Source of the DNA: Spirosomataceae bacterium TFI 002
GTDB lineage: Bacteria; Bacteroidota; Bacteroidia; Cytophagales; Spirosomataceae
Assembly (NCBI GenBank): GCA_900230115.1
Contig: LT907983.1
Location: forward strand, 1,116,001-1,180,000
Direction of reading: 5' to 3'
Length of the DNA stretch: 64,000 nucleotides
A model generated the notes under the pieces. That model saw only the letters and a list, made by a program, of their open reading frames with translations, was not told where the DNA came from and did no database searches. Positions 1 to 9,405 of the stretch are shown here, piece after piece. Both the position numbers and the translations under genes were made by a program. Within the stretch, counting starts at the first letter, position 1. Every line of letters begins with the position of its first letter.

Positions 1-1
1 T

Positions 2-970
2 AAGTGGGTAAGGATGTCTGGGCAGGATGTAGAAAGAGGAACTTTTTCTCATCGCCATGCAATTCTTCACGATATAGAAAACGGCCAAACTTATAGCAGT
101 TTAGAACATATCAAAGAAGGTCAAGGTAAATTTGAGATTTACAACTCACTTTTATCTGAGTACGGAGTAATGGGATTTGAGTATGGATATGCCATGGCAA
201 ACCCCAATGCATTAGTTATTTGGGAAGCTCAATTTGGAGACTTCGTTAACGGTGCACAGATCTTGGTTGATCAATACATCGCTGCTACGGAATCAAAGTG
301 GCAGACAATGAACGGCTTGGTACTTCTACTTCCTCATGGATATGAAGGTCAAGGACCTGAGCATTCTAATGCCCGTCCAGAACGTTTCTTACAATTGGCT
401 GCGGAAAATAATATGTATGTGTGTAATTGTACCACGCCTGCAAACTTTTTCCACATGCTAAGAAGACAATTGGCTCTTCCTTTTAGAAAGCCTTGTATTC
501 ACATGTCTCCAAAATCAATGTTGCGTCATCCTTTGGCGGTTTCTAATATTGAGGACTTTGAGGAAGGAACGAATTTCCAAGAAACGTACGGAGATGACTT
601 TGCAGATAAGAAAAACGTAAAAAGAGTACTACTTTGCAGTGGGAAAATTTATTACGACCTTTTGGAAAAACAACAATCTGAAAATAGAAAAGAAATCGCT
701 ATACTAAGAGTAGAGCAATTACATCCTTTCCCAAAAAAGCAAGTTGAAAAACTAATTAAGCAATACGGAAAAGTAGAAACATATTGGGTACAAGAAGAGC
801 CATTAAACATGGGAGCTTGGTCCTTTATATTAAGAGAATTCCCAGAAATAGGAATATCAGATGTAGTTTCTCGTAAGAAAAGTGCTTCTCCTGCGACGGG
901 GTATTTTAAGCAGCACCTGAAAGAACAAGAATTTATCATTAACACCGCTTTTGATCTAAGCAAAAAATAA
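2..970 (+). CDS. sucA: 2-oxoglutarate dehydrogenase E1 component, 3' end (partial)
   Basis: Thiamine-diphosphate E1 subunit of the 2-oxoglutarate dehydrogenase complex, which decarboxylates 2-oxoglutarate in the TCA cycle. The frame is open from base 2, so the gene starts left of the window and only the last 322 codons are present. The sequence begins [20 protein letters not shown], the typical E1 pyrimidine-binding region. [12 protein letters not shown] and [20 protein letters not shown] follow, both hallmarks of the SucA C-terminal half. The end matches the family's transketolase C-terminal domain ([12 protein letters not shown]). sucB follows after 5 bp, so the two are co-transcribed. The first ATG in the window (14) is internal, not a start. 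The product is cytoplasmic. Identification is very secure. Confidence 0.96.
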   Translation, partial: KWVRMSGQDVERGTFSHRHAILHDIENGQTYSSLEHIKEGQGKFEIYNSLLSEYGVMGFEYGYAMANPNALVIWEAQFGDFVNGAQILVDQYIAATESKWQTMNGLVLLLPHGYEGQGPEHSNARPERFLQLAAENNMYVCNCTTPANFFHMLRRQLALPFRKPCIHMSPKSMLRHPLAVSNIEDFEEGTNFQETYGDDFADKKNVKRVLLCSGKIYYDLLEKQQSENRKEIAILRVEQLHPFPKKQVEKLIKQYGKVETYWVQEEPLNMGAWSFILREFPEIGISDVVSRKKSASPATGYFKQHLKEQEFIINTAFDLSKK

Positions 971-975
971 TAGCA

Positions 976-2517
976 ATGGCAATTGAAATGAAAGTCCCAT
1001 CGGTGGGTGAGTCCGTAACGGAAGTTACAATCGCTTCTTGGATAAAGAAAGATGGCGATTATGTTGAAATGGACGAAGTTATCTGTGAACTAGAATCAGA
1101 CAAAGCGACATTTGAACTTCCATCTGAATCTGCAGGAATACTACGTATTATTGCAGCAGAAGGTGAAACACTAGCAATAGGAGCTCCTATTTGCAAAATC
1201 GAGGCGGGAGAAAGTACAGAGCCTGCTAAAACACCAGAAGCAACTGTAGAGGAAAAGCCAGTTGCAGCTGCTGCAACAGCACCAACAGCTAGCCAAGAAA
1301 CTAAGTCAATCAATGTAGAGGTACCAAGTGTGGGTGAGTCCATTACCGAAGTAACCATCAGTTCATGGATGAAGAAGCATGGCGAAACAGTTGAGCTTGA
1401 TGAAATTATATGTGAGTTAGAATCTGACAAAGCAACTTTTGAATTGCCCTCTCCTGCAGCGGGTGTTTTAAATATTGTATCAGAAGAAGGTTCTACAATT
1501 GGAATAGGAGAAACTATAGCAACCATTGCATCTGGCGGAGAAGTTGTTGCTCAAAGTAGCAGTACACCTTCAACGAGTGAGCCAGCTGCAAGTACTGGTA
1601 CAGACCAAAGTTATGCTAGCGGTCACCCTTCGCCTTCTGCATCTAAAATACTAGCTGAAAAAGGAATCTCAGCTGATGCCGTTAAAGGCACCGGTGTTGA
1701 TGGTAGAATCACAAAGGAGGATGCATTGAATGCTCAAAAAACTGCCCCTGTTGCGGCTAGCCCTGTAAAAGCTACCGAAACCAAAGCTGCTCCTGCTGCA
1801 CCTAGTGCTAGTAATGAAAGAGGACAAAGTAGAGAAAAGATGTCTTCTTTACGAAAAACCATAAGCAAGAGGTTAGTTGCTGTTAAAAATGAAACTGCAA
1901 TGCTTACCACTTTTAACGAGGTGGATATGAAGCCAATTATGGATTTACGTAAAGCATATAAAGATAAGTTCAAAGAAATTCATGGCGTAGGTCTTGGATT
2001 CATGTCTTTCTTTACAAAAGCTTGTTCTATTGCACTTTTGGAATTCCCTGGTGTAAATGCATTTATTGACGGTGAGGAAATCGTTTACAATAATTATGCA
2101 GATATAGCAATCGCTGTTTCTGCACCTAGAGGACTTGTTGTGCCAGTAATTCGCAATGCAGAAAAACTCACCTTCCAAGGTGTAGAGTCTGAAGTAGTAA
2201 GACTTGCAACTAAAGCAAGAGATAATAAATTGACACTGGAAGAAATGACTGGTGGAACCTTTACTATCACCAATGGTGGTATATTTGGTTCTATGCTTTC
2301 AACTCCAATTATCAATGCACCTCAATCTGCAATTCTTGGAATGCATAATATTGTAGAAAGACCGGTTGCTATCAATGGTGAAGTTGTAATTCGTCCAATT
2401 ATGTATTTGGCTCTTTCTTACGACCACAGAATTATTGATGGAAAAGATTCGGTTAGTTTCTTAGTACGATTAAAACAATTATTAGAAGACCCAATGAGGA
2501 TGCTTCTTCAGGTTTAA
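976..2517 (+). CDS. sucB: Dihydrolipoamide succinyltransferase (E2) with two lipoyl domains
   Basis: E2 core of the 2-oxoglutarate dehydrogenase complex, transferring succinyl groups from lipoamide to CoA. There are two tandem lipoyl domains (about residues 1-78 and 112-190), each with the [11 protein letters not shown] lipoylation motif; the modified lysines should be K43 and K152. An Ala/Pro/Thr-rich linker follows each. A peripheral E3/E1-binding domain lies near 214-252 ([13 protein letters not shown]). The catalytic acyltransferase domain ends with DHRIIDG at 483-489, H484 being the catalytic histidine. Most proteobacterial SucB proteins carry one lipoyl domain; two domains and 513 residues are seen in several Bacteroidota. 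It follows sucA by 5 bp, and a hairpin terminator stands before lpdA. The product could be annotated as a branched-chain E2, but the sucA neighbour argues for OdhB/SucB. Confidence 0.95.
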   Translation: MAIEMKVPSVGESVTEVTIASWIKKDGDYVEMDEVICELESDKATFELPSESAGILRIIAAEGETLAIGAPICKIEAGESTEPAKTPEATVEEKPVAAAATAPTASQETKSINVEVPSVGESITEVTISSWMKKHGETVELDEIICELESDKATFELPSPAAGVLNIVSEEGSTIGIGETIATIASGGEVVAQSSSTPSTSEPAASTGTDQSYASGHPSPSASKILAEKGISADAVKGTGVDGRITKEDALNAQKTAPVAASPVKATETKAAPAAPSASNERGQSREKMSSLRKTISKRLVAVKNETAMLTTFNEVDMKPIMDLRKAYKDKFKEIHGVGLGFMSFFTKACSIALLEFPGVNAFIDGEEIVYNNYADIAIAVSAPRGLVVPVIRNAEKLTFQGVESEVVRLATKARDNKLTLEEMTGGTFTITNGGIFGSMLSTPIINAPQSAILGMHNIVERPVAINGEVVIRPIMYLALSYDHRIIDGKDSVSFLVRLKQLLEDPMRMLLQV

Positions 2518-2528
2518 AAAAAATTAAG

Positions 2529-2551
2529 ACCTGCTTTTTGCAGGTTTTTTT
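2529..2551 (+). terminator. Rho-independent terminator after sucB
   Basis: Hairpin ACCTGC-TTTTT-GCAGGT followed by a run of T. It lies in the 49 bp between sucB and lpdA, so it may attenuate rather than abolish read-through into lpdA. Confidence 0.8.
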
Positions 2552-2566
2552 ATAAATAATATAAAT

Positions 2567-3973
2567 ATGGATTTCGACGTAATTATAATTGGCTCTGGAC
2601 CTGGTGGATATGTAGCAGCAATTCGTTGCTCTCAGTTGGGTCTTAAAACTGCAATCATTGAAAAATACGATGCCTTAGGTGGCACCTGTTTAAATGTAGG
2701 CTGTATTCCTTCAAAAGCTCTACTCGATAGCTCTGAGCATTATCACAATGCCAACCACGCTTTTGCGGACCACGGCATCGATATCAAAGCTCCAAAAGTA
2801 AACTTTGGAAGAATGGTGGAGCGAAAAAACGAAGTAGTTTCAAAAATGAACAACGGTGTTGCCTTTTTAATGAAGAAAAACAAAGCCACAGTTTACAATG
2901 GTTTTGGATCATTCGTTGATAAAAACACAGTAAAGATTGCGAAATCTGATGGTAGCGAAGAGCAAATTACTGGTAAAAACATAATAATTGCTACTGGTTC
3001 TAAGCCTACGATTCTACCTTTTATGAATTATGATAAAAAGAGAATCATTACTTCTACAGAGGCTTTGAACTTAACCGAAGTTCCCAAAAACCTTATCGTA
3101 ATAGGTGCTGGTGTTATTGGTGCTGAACTTGGTTCCGTATATGGTAGATTAGGCTCAAAAGTTAATTTCATTGAGTTTGCCGATAGCATGATTGCAACTA
3201 TGGACAAAACCATGGGTAAGGAATTGCAAAAATCAATTGCCAAGCAATTTGAAGTTGAATTTAACTTTAGTACCAAGGTTACTAAAATTGAAAACAAAGG
3301 CAAAACAGTAGAAGTAACTGCCGAAAATAGCAAAGGAGAAACAGTCATTTTCACTGGAGACTATTGCTTAGTTTCTATCGGCCGTAGACCATATACCGAT
3401 AAGCTGAATTTAGAAGCAGCCGGACTTTCTACCGACGAGAGAGGTAGAGTTGCAATAGATGATCATACTTTAGAAACAAATGTTGCTGGTATATATGCAA
3501 TTGGAGATGTTATTCGAGGTGCAATGCTCGCTCACAAAGCTGAAGAAGAAGGTGTTTTCGTTGCCGAAATAATCGCAGGTCAAAAACCGCATATCAATTA
3601 TAACTTGATACCAGGTGTTGTGTACACATGGCCAGAGGTTGCCTCTGTTGGTGCTACTGAAGAAGAGTTAAAAGCAAAAGGGACAAGCTACAATGTTGGA
3701 AACTTCCCTTTCAAAGCACTAGGAAGAGCAACTGCCAGCGGAGATGTAGATGGACTTGCAAAAATCCTATCTGATAAAACTACTGATGAGGTACTAGGAA
3801 TGCATATCATAGGTGCTAGAGCTGCAGACATGATCGCCGAAGGGGTAACTGCAATGGAGTTCAGAGCAAGTGCTGAAGACCTCGGTAGAATCTCTCACGC
3901 TCACCCTACCTATATGGAAGCTGTGAAAGAAGCAGCTCTTGATGCCACTGGCAAAAGGTCTTTACATAAGTAA
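2567..3973 (+). CDS. lpdA: Dihydrolipoyl dehydrogenase (E3)
   Basis: FAD-dependent E3 that reoxidises dihydrolipoamide with NAD+ for the 2-oxoacid dehydrogenase complexes. The N-terminal FAD motif is GSGPGGYVAAIR (9-20). The redox disulfide motif is GGTCLNVGCIPSK, with C41 and C46. The NAD-binding motif VIGAGVIGAELG lies mid-protein. The C-terminal dimerisation domain carries the catalytic HAHPTYMEA motif (H446, E451). Length 468 is typical for the family. It lies downstream of sucA and sucB on the same strand, separated from sucB by a terminator. A convergent bidirectional terminator follows. The product is cytoplasmic. Confidence 0.97.
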   Translation: MDFDVIIIGSGPGGYVAAIRCSQLGLKTAIIEKYDALGGTCLNVGCIPSKALLDSSEHYHNANHAFADHGIDIKAPKVNFGRMVERKNEVVSKMNNGVAFLMKKNKATVYNGFGSFVDKNTVKIAKSDGSEEQITGKNIIIATGSKPTILPFMNYDKKRIITSTEALNLTEVPKNLIVIGAGVIGAELGSVYGRLGSKVNFIEFADSMIATMDKTMGKELQKSIAKQFEVEFNFSTKVTKIENKGKTVEVTAENSKGETVIFTGDYCLVSIGRRPYTDKLNLEAAGLSTDERGRVAIDDHTLETNVAGIYAIGDVIRGAMLAHKAEEEGVFVAEIIAGQKPHINYNLIPGVVYTWPEVASVGATEEELKAKGTSYNVGNFPFKALGRATASGDVDGLAKILSDKTTDEVLGMHIIGARAADMIAEGVTAMEFRASAEDLGRISHAHPTYMEAVKEAALDATGKRSLHK

Positions 3974-3993
3974 ACTAACCGTATTGAATTAAT

Positions 3994-4030
3994 ACTAAAG
4001 GGCGAATCGAAAGGTTTGCCCTTTTTTAGT
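3994..4030. terminator. Bidirectional terminator between lpdA and the lamin-tail gene
   Basis: Long inverted repeat: ACTAAAGGGCGAA, an 8 nt loop, then TTTGCCC and TTTTTTAGT. A T run on the + strand and the matching A run on the other strand let it serve both convergent genes. It overlaps the last codon of the minus-strand gene. Confidence 0.8.
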
Positions 4031-5699
4031 TTCTATATGCAATCACAAAAGGCACCTTCATTTTATATACTGAATTGGTATCTGTAAGCTCTACAAATAA
4101 ATAATAATAGCCACTTGGTAACTTTGTACCTGAAGCTGGCTTTCCATTCCAGTTGATAACACTTCCTTGATTTACGTATAAGTTAGAAGCTATTTTTTCT
4201 CTCTGTCCACCAAAGCGATCAAATACTGTCACACTTACGGATTTTGAAGATAATATCCCCGAAAACTCAATCGATAGCTCTTCAGTAATACCATCCCCAT
4301 CGGGAGTGATAATTTCGGGATACACTCTAACTAATTCTTCGGAGCTATTTTTAGATGGTATAAAACCTGGTGTTGCAAAATCAAATGAACCTGAAGTTGA
4401 ATGCCAGTTTTCTTTAGCATCGCTTGGCTTAGTAAAATCAATTCTTTCTAATGAAACCCCTTCTGGATCATCCAAACTAATATTTTGCCAAGAGGAAGAA
4501 TAATTGATCTCGTCTATAATTTCACCTTCAGCATTGGTGATTACAATTTCTCCGTTTTCATTGGGCATACTAGGAAAATTGTTCAATTCAATGATTCTAT
4601 TGGCTCGGTTGTATTTATAATTAGTTAACAAGAAGTCTTTATTCCGAGTAAAACAGAACACAGAATCAGGCTCTAAGATTAAACTTTTTATCGTGACCAT
4701 ATCAAGAATCACTTCACTTCTTAATAAACCATCTCCATCCCTATTGTAAAAACGGAGTCCACTCAAATCCAAGGGTATTCCGCTCACATTTTTTATCTCA
4801 ACAAAATCTTCACCTCCACTAAATGGATCAAATAAAAACTCAGAAACCAATAGATCATTTAACCCAGCTTTAGGCCTGTTAATGATTTTAATAGTGAGCT
4901 CTTCCGCAACATTTCCTGAGCAATCTTGAATTGCATCAAAATAGAATTCATAATCTTGAAACGAACCCAAATCTTCATTGAGATAAATGACTAACTGACT
5001 CTGGTTTTCACCTAAAACGACAGAGTCTAAACCAATAGTTGGAAGGATACTTACAGCATCCATACCTATGGCAGAAATAGATTCTGAAAAGGTAACAGTT
5101 ATTTCCCTATTCTCAACAGAAGAACTTATGATATTTGGAGGTGTAATGTCAGGTTTTGAGGCGTTTACGCTATTTACTTTTCCTGGAGTCCCTCCTATTT
5201 CGGCAATACTAGATGTCCAATTCTCCAATCCAATACAAGGGAAAGCAGTATCAATCATTTCTAAGGAATAGCCCTCTTCCTTGCCTATGGCATACCATTC
5301 TTTGGCATACTGAAGCTCATGGGCTACCACTCCATTATCATTTTCTAACCGGAGCAAGGCTCCAGAGTTCAGTAAAGAGAACTGGTTGAGTTCTAGAGTA
5401 TTGCCATAGCTTTCAAAAAGAGAACCATTTCCCTTCCGTACCAAAATTAGATATGTATCTGGCTCGAAACTATATGAAGGTAGTCGTACACTCGAAGTAT
5501 TGTAAAAAAGCGTATAATTGGAGGTTTCTATAATCTCTCCCGAGTTATTAAATAACTCAACATATTCTTTTTCTGGGAGACCATAAGATGGTGTGGGATC
5601 TGCAAAAATTTCTGTAATAATTAATTCATGCGAATTTTGGCCATTCACATTTATGGCTAAAAGAAATAGACCTAAAAGAAGGCAATTTATTTTTTCCAA
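4026..5699 (-). CDS. Secreted lamin-tail-domain protein with gliding-type C-terminal module
   Basis: Exported protein of 557 residues with a signal peptide (1-20, ending NVNGQ). Lamin-tail domains appear twice: residues about 24-140 (ELIITEIFADPTP...EYVELFNNS) and about 280-400 (DLLVSEFLFDP...DFVEIKNVSG). Between them is an Ig-like module of the SbsA type (ITVTFSESIS). The C terminus (about 455-557; PEIITPDGDGITEEL...VFDRFGGQ...WNGKPASGTKLPSGYYYL) matches the FlgD/gliding-motility-associated C-terminal type that ends many Bacteroidota surface proteins and often acts as a type IX (type B) secretion signal. The exact role is unknown; surface adhesion or a nuclease-associated scaffold are possible. 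Its start overlaps the end of the upstream Lys-rich gene by 13 bp. Confidence 0.85.
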   Translation of the reverse strand: MEKINCLLLGLFLLAINVNGQNSHELIITEIFADPTPSYGLPEKEYVELFNNSGEIIETSNYTLFYNTSSVRLPSYSFEPDTYLILVRKGNGSLFESYGNTLELNQFSLLNSGALLRLENDNGVVAHELQYAKEWYAIGKEEGYSLEMIDTAFPCIGLENWTSSIAEIGGTPGKVNSVNASKPDITPPNIISSSVENREITVTFSESISAIGMDAVSILPTIGLDSVVLGENQSQLVIYLNEDLGSFQDYEFYFDAIQDCSGNVAEELTIKIINRPKAGLNDLLVSEFLFDPFSGGEDFVEIKNVSGIPLDLSGLRFYNRDGDGLLRSEVILDMVTIKSLILEPDSVFCFTRNKDFLLTNYKYNRANRIIELNNFPSMPNENGEIVITNAEGEIIDEINYSSSWQNISLDDPEGVSLERIDFTKPSDAKENWHSTSGSFDFATPGFIPSKNSSEELVRVYPEIITPDGDGITEELSIEFSGILSSKSVSVTVFDRFGGQREKIASNLYVNQGSVINWNGKPASGTKLPSGYYYLFVELTDTNSVYKMKVPFVIAYRN

Positions 5700-5884
5700 A
5701 CCTTCGCTGGCTTTTTCTTGACCTTCGACTTTGCTTTGGCTTTCGACTTAGGTTTTTGTGATTTTAGAATCTTCTTTTCTAAAGACTTCGAAAACTTGGA
5801 TATTGACTTTTTGAATTTCTCCTTTCCTAATTCACTTTTTACAATTTCTTGAAGAGCGGATTTAATTTCTGACTTTATACTCAT
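5687..5884 (-). CDS. Small Lys-rich basic protein (histone-tail-like)
   Basis: A 65-residue protein with no recognised family. The first half looks helical and charged (SEIKSALQEIVKSELG). The second half is a lysine, alanine and proline repeat tract (KPKSKAKAKSKVKKKPAK), resembling histone H1-like C-terminal tails, so nucleic-acid or polyanion binding is plausible. It is out of frame with, and overlaps by 13 bp, the start of the downstream lamin-tail gene, a layout that suggests translational coupling. No signal peptide is seen. A small chance remains that it is a fortuitous frame, but its composition is unlike random shadow ORFs. Confidence 0.6.
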   Translation of the reverse strand: MSIKSEIKSALQEIVKSELGKEKFKKSISKFSKSLEKKILKSQKPKSKAKAKSKVKKKPAKVWKK

Positions 5885-6045
5885 TTTTATTTTTTTAATA
5901 CGTCCTTAAATATAAAAATAAATGGGCAAGAAGGAGGTATTGTTTAGCAGTTAATTATCGAAACAACAGTCAATTGTTCAGATATTACTACGATCTATTA
6001 ATTTATACCCAATATTGCTAAACTTTCTTAATTACCTTTTTCATT

Positions 6046-6084
6046 ATAAAAACAAAGCCCAATTCTAAGTAGAAAAGGGCTTTT
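6046..6084 (-). terminator. Terminator of the peptidase gene
   Basis: On the minus strand: AAAAGCCC, a 16 nt loop, GGGCTTTGTTTTT. It lies about 20 bp past the stop codon of the papain-like peptidase gene. Confidence 0.75.
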
Positions 6085-6102
6085 GGAATTTCATTTTCAA
6101 AC

Positions 6103-8157
6103 CTACCTCGGATCCTTTGGTGAAGTAAATCGATCAAATAATTTATTCACTTTTTGTTTTGCTTGATCTAGAATTGGTGATTCTTTGTTGGTCGTAATTA
6201 CGATGGGAGCTGAGCTGATAACTAGTTTAATCCTTCGTTTAGTTTCTTCATCGTTGCCATAAATTCGCTGTCCAATTTTTGAAAGTGCATCTTTCGTTAA
6301 GCTTTTTATTTTCGTTTCACCAACTGTTTCTTTGCTTATTGGATCAATATCAATTGATATAGATTTGCCATCGTATTTTGCTTCATAATCCAAAACTTTT
6401 ATAACACCCTTAGATCCAAAAATCTTTTCCAAAACAACCCGAGGTACACTTATATCTACCGGCGGTTTAATAGGATTATCTGGATCTTTAGGCAAATCTG
6501 ATTCATTCCCAAGATCTGGATTGATTACTACTGGGTCGCCTATCTCTGGCACAGGTTTAGGAAAAGGATTTACAGTTCCTCCACCTAGATTTGGGTTACT
6601 TGGCCTGTCACTCCCACCATCCTCTTTTGGCCACCATTCTTCCTCCTTTCGCCTTTCTCGGTTCACAAACTCGTAGGTTTTGGGAATTACAATTGAGCTT
6701 AATCTATAGTAGGGTGTACCTGAAGCTCCTATAAAAAGAGCTTTACGGTCATTCCTGAAATTGAGCTGATGGTATGGATCTGCGACAATTTTTTCGTCAT
6801 AACCTTCTAAAGTAAAACTATAAATAGGACCACCATATAATGGTAACATCGCTACATCATAGGGTTGACCTTGATCAAAAGCTTCTTCTGAATCGCTCAA
6901 ACTAGTAAATGCTAAACCAGCTTTTGCAAACTTGTTAGGCATGGATTTCCAGTCATATTTAAGATCAATTTTATTTCTCGCAGAAACTTGTGATAGATTG
7001 AAAAGAAAGTTTCTAATACTTGGATTCTCCAATGCTATACCAACGTCGTTGACTATAATATCCCAGTCTTTTTTGAAAGAGTACTTGTAGGACTCAAAAC
7101 GTGAAACATATAAAAATGGATTTGCCGTCCGTTCTTCTAATTGAACTGTAAGACTGATATCAGGCTCATTGTTCTTATTTGCATTCACAAATACCAAACG
7201 GTCTCCATCGAACAAATAATCATTATCCTTACTGGCTGATAGGTCATAATCAAGAAACTTTGCAACTGTACTAAACTCCTTTACATTAAGAAAAGACTTC
7301 ATATCTATACTCAATACATCTTCTGAAGGACGATAATCAATTTTAAGTTTTTTGTAAAGTTCGGGGTTAGATTGTTGCAAAAGCACAAGTTGCCTGCTAA
7401 GTAGGCTTTCAATATCTTTTGGCTTTATTCTTTTATTCTTTCCAAGGTTTATTCTTTCTAGGTCGGGTGTATATATTGTTGGCTTCGAATCGCTAATATC
7501 TTGGGTAGAAAAGATAGAAAAATCGGACTCCGTTCTCACGTCTTGTACGTTGGAGGTATAGTTATATTCAATTTCCGTGTAGTTTATGGCGTCAACTTTT
7601 GGCCTTGTGAAGTTGTTGAGTGCAATGGCGGAGATTTTACCATAGTTTACTGGCCATGGGTCATTCACAATTACCCACTTAGAATTATTGATTTCTTGAA
7701 AGCCTTTGACCACAAAAACATGAGCATTTTTATAGTTCTGAGTAATATTAAAATACTTGTAAGCTACCATGGGCTTATTTTGTTCCAAAACGTTTTTGAA
7801 CTTATCCCAAGATAGATCACTCGACTTTTTAAGTGTAATATGCTGCAACGGAGTTTTCCTACTACCATCTTTAAGTAAAACGACAAGTGAATCACTCCAA
7901 ATTGGAGGAGTATTATTTGCATTAAAAACGAAATTCTCAGCACTATCAATCATACTGATAGTAGCTGCCCAACACGACTTTTCACCTTTTTGAGCAAAAA
8001 GTGGTATGTCTATCGCATGATAAAAGGCAGTCTCAGGTTCTGGCACTGGTACTGGCTCTGTTTTTTGTTCAATACAAGACCTAAAAAGCAGAAATAAAAC
8101 TATGAGTATAAGTACCCCAATGATGGGATACTTATACTTTGACAATGAAGTTTTCAT
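6103..8157 (-). CDS. Membrane-anchored papain-like cysteine peptidase (AvrRpt2/C70-like)
   Basis: A 684-residue protein with an N-terminal membrane anchor (about 10-28) and then a papain-like domain. Active-site elements are visible: Q56 for the oxyanion hole, C62 in QKGEKSCWAAT, H146 in NAHVFVV, and N165/D166 in VNDPWP. This matches the AvrRpt2-like (Peptidase_C70) pattern, QxxxxxCWAA followed by a distant His. Residues about 230-510 form a second, unrecognised region (LYGGPIYSFTLEGYD, ASGTPYYRL). A Pro/Gly-rich linker (about 515-580) leads to a C-terminal domain of about 100 residues. The product probably faces the periplasm. A small lipoprotein gene lies 24 bp upstream on the same strand, so the two are probably co-transcribed. 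Substrate unknown; a role in processing surface proteins or in antagonism is inference only. Confidence 0.75.
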   Translation of the reverse strand: MKTSLSKYKYPIIGVLILIVLFLLFRSCIEQKTEPVPVPEPETAFYHAIDIPLFAQKGEKSCWAATISMIDSAENFVFNANNTPPIWSDSLVVLLKDGSRKTPLQHITLKKSSDLSWDKFKNVLEQNKPMVAYKYFNITQNYKNAHVFVVKGFQEINNSKWVIVNDPWPVNYGKISAIALNNFTRPKVDAINYTEIEYNYTSNVQDVRTESDFSIFSTQDISDSKPTIYTPDLERINLGKNKRIKPKDIESLLSRQLVLLQQSNPELYKKLKIDYRPSEDVLSIDMKSFLNVKEFSTVAKFLDYDLSASKDNDYLFDGDRLVFVNANKNNEPDISLTVQLEERTANPFLYVSRFESYKYSFKKDWDIIVNDVGIALENPSIRNFLFNLSQVSARNKIDLKYDWKSMPNKFAKAGLAFTSLSDSEEAFDQGQPYDVAMLPLYGGPIYSFTLEGYDEKIVADPYHQLNFRNDRKALFIGASGTPYYRLSSIVIPKTYEFVNRERRKEEEWWPKEDGGSDRPSNPNLGGGTVNPFPKPVPEIGDPVVINPDLGNESDLPKDPDNPIKPPVDISVPRVVLEKIFGSKGVIKVLDYEAKYDGKSISIDIDPISKETVGETKIKSLTKDALSKIGQRIYGNDEETKRRIKLVISSAPIVITTNKESPILDQAKQKVNKLFDRFTSPKDPR

Positions 8158-8181
8158 GTGATTGAGTTTTCAAATTCAAAA

Positions 8182-8661
8182 TCAATTGGGTGGTGGTGTT
8201 GGACTGTTACTATTTCCTAAACCTCCTCCACCTCCGGGAAATGTAATATTAGGGACAGGGTCTCCTGTTGGTTCCAATTTACCACTTCCATTATCAGCAC
8301 CTTTATAGAAGAAGATACTTGGCTCCAATGTTCCTGATTCATCTACCCCAGGATAAACAACCATAAAATCCCATTTATTGTAATTTGACGAATCAATTGG
8401 ATAGTTGAGGCCATTTTCGTTAAAACCGTTCAAGCTTGCAGTTACGAAATCCTTTGAAATTACCACACCATTTGTTCTATTCAAATTGAATTTCTTCTGA
8501 TAACTTAATTGCCGAATTCTGGCATCATTAATCTCTTTGGATCCGTAATCTTTTGCACCACTTTTAAGATCGTCGAGAATTGCCTGGTCATCAAAATTTG
8601 ATTGGCAACCTAAAATAGAAATTAGCATTAATAGTGTGCTAAAGCTGATAAATTTTCTCAT
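8182..8661 (-). CDS. Hypothetical lipoprotein upstream of the papain-like peptidase
   Basis: A 159-residue lipoprotein: the signal peptide ends in the lipobox ISILGC, with C19 as the lipidated residue. The body has no family I recognise (KEINDARIRQLSYQKKFNLNRTNGVVISKDF is its clearest segment, in two parts). The C terminus is Gly and Pro rich (GGGGGLGNS, PTPPPN). It is the first gene of a likely two-gene unit, with the cysteine peptidase 24 bp downstream. That peptidase also has a Pro/Gly-rich linker. It could be a partner, substrate or inhibitor of the peptidase; nothing in the sequence decides this. Confidence 0.75.
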   Translation of the reverse strand: MRKFISFSTLLMLISILGCQSNFDDQAILDDLKSGAKDYGSKEINDARIRQLSYQKKFNLNRTNGVVISKDFVTASLNGFNENGLNYPIDSSNYNKWDFMVVYPGVDESGTLEPSIFFYKGADNGSGKLEPTGDPVPNITFPGGGGGLGNSNSPTPPPN

Positions 8662-8700
8662 TTTCGTTTTATTTTATACTGATTAAATTAACTACATCCT

Positions 8701-9405
8701 ATGACCCTACTTTACTCAGAAACTTTGTATAGTTTATATTTGAACTATGGAAAGGTGGTTCAATTATTTTATACAATTGTCTTCATTTGGGCTATTTTTA
8801 ATTTTAGTACTTTCCAGGGTATTTGGAAGTGGTTTTTGGCATATATCTCTTTAAGTTTTATAACTGAAGTTTTAGTTTATTTCACACCCATTAGCGAAAT
8901 GGAAAACAATCATTTTGTGGGTCATATTTCCTTCTTTATTGGTGTTATTATGTTAGGCGTTTTTTTTTATCAAGCTTTCGACAAACCTATATTAAAACAA
9001 ATCACTCTAGTAGGTACTATCCTTTTAAACTTTGCAGTTATTATCGGCTTTTTTTATGAGGACGGCTACCTCTTACCTTCTAAAATGGGCTCATTTATAT
9101 ATATAGTTTTTCTTGCATTGCACTTGATTCTTCATCGTAAATTAATAGCTGAAAGTAAAACTAATAGACTCCGTGAAAATCCAATGTTTTGGTGGAACAC
9201 TTCTTTCATAATTATGAATATAGTTTACATAATATTTAGTCTTACTATTGGATCGATATTACCTATTAGTGATGACCTTTCTTTTATCTGGTATTTAATT
9301 AAAAACACTTCTGATCTAGTACTATGTGTACTATGGGTAATGGCAATTTACAAGCTACGCAGTTGGAAATTTAAACCAACCGCATCTCTATCGCCTTCAC
9401 AATAG
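8701..9405 (+). CDS. Polytopic membrane protein, unknown function (about 7 TM)
   Basis: A 234-residue hydrophobic protein with about seven membrane segments (for example VVQLFYTIVFIWAIF, FVGHISFFIGVIMLGVFFY, LIKNTSDLVLCVLWVMAIY). It resembles the 7TM sensory modules that precede kinase or AraC domains in Bacteroidota, but no output domain follows. Its 3' end overlaps the 3' end of the convergent NarL-type regulator gene by 35 bp. It starts divergently from the lipoprotein gene 40 bp away. Function not recognised. Confidence 0.7.
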   Translation: MTLLYSETLYSLYLNYGKVVQLFYTIVFIWAIFNFSTFQGIWKWFLAYISLSFITEVLVYFTPISEMENNHFVGHISFFIGVIMLGVFFYQAFDKPILKQITLVGTILLNFAVIIGFFYEDGYLLPSKMGSFIYIVFLALHLILHRKLIAESKTNRLRENPMFWWNTSFIIMNIVYIIFSLTIGSILPISDDLSFIWYLIKNTSDLVLCVLWVMAIYKLRSWKFKPTASLSPSQ

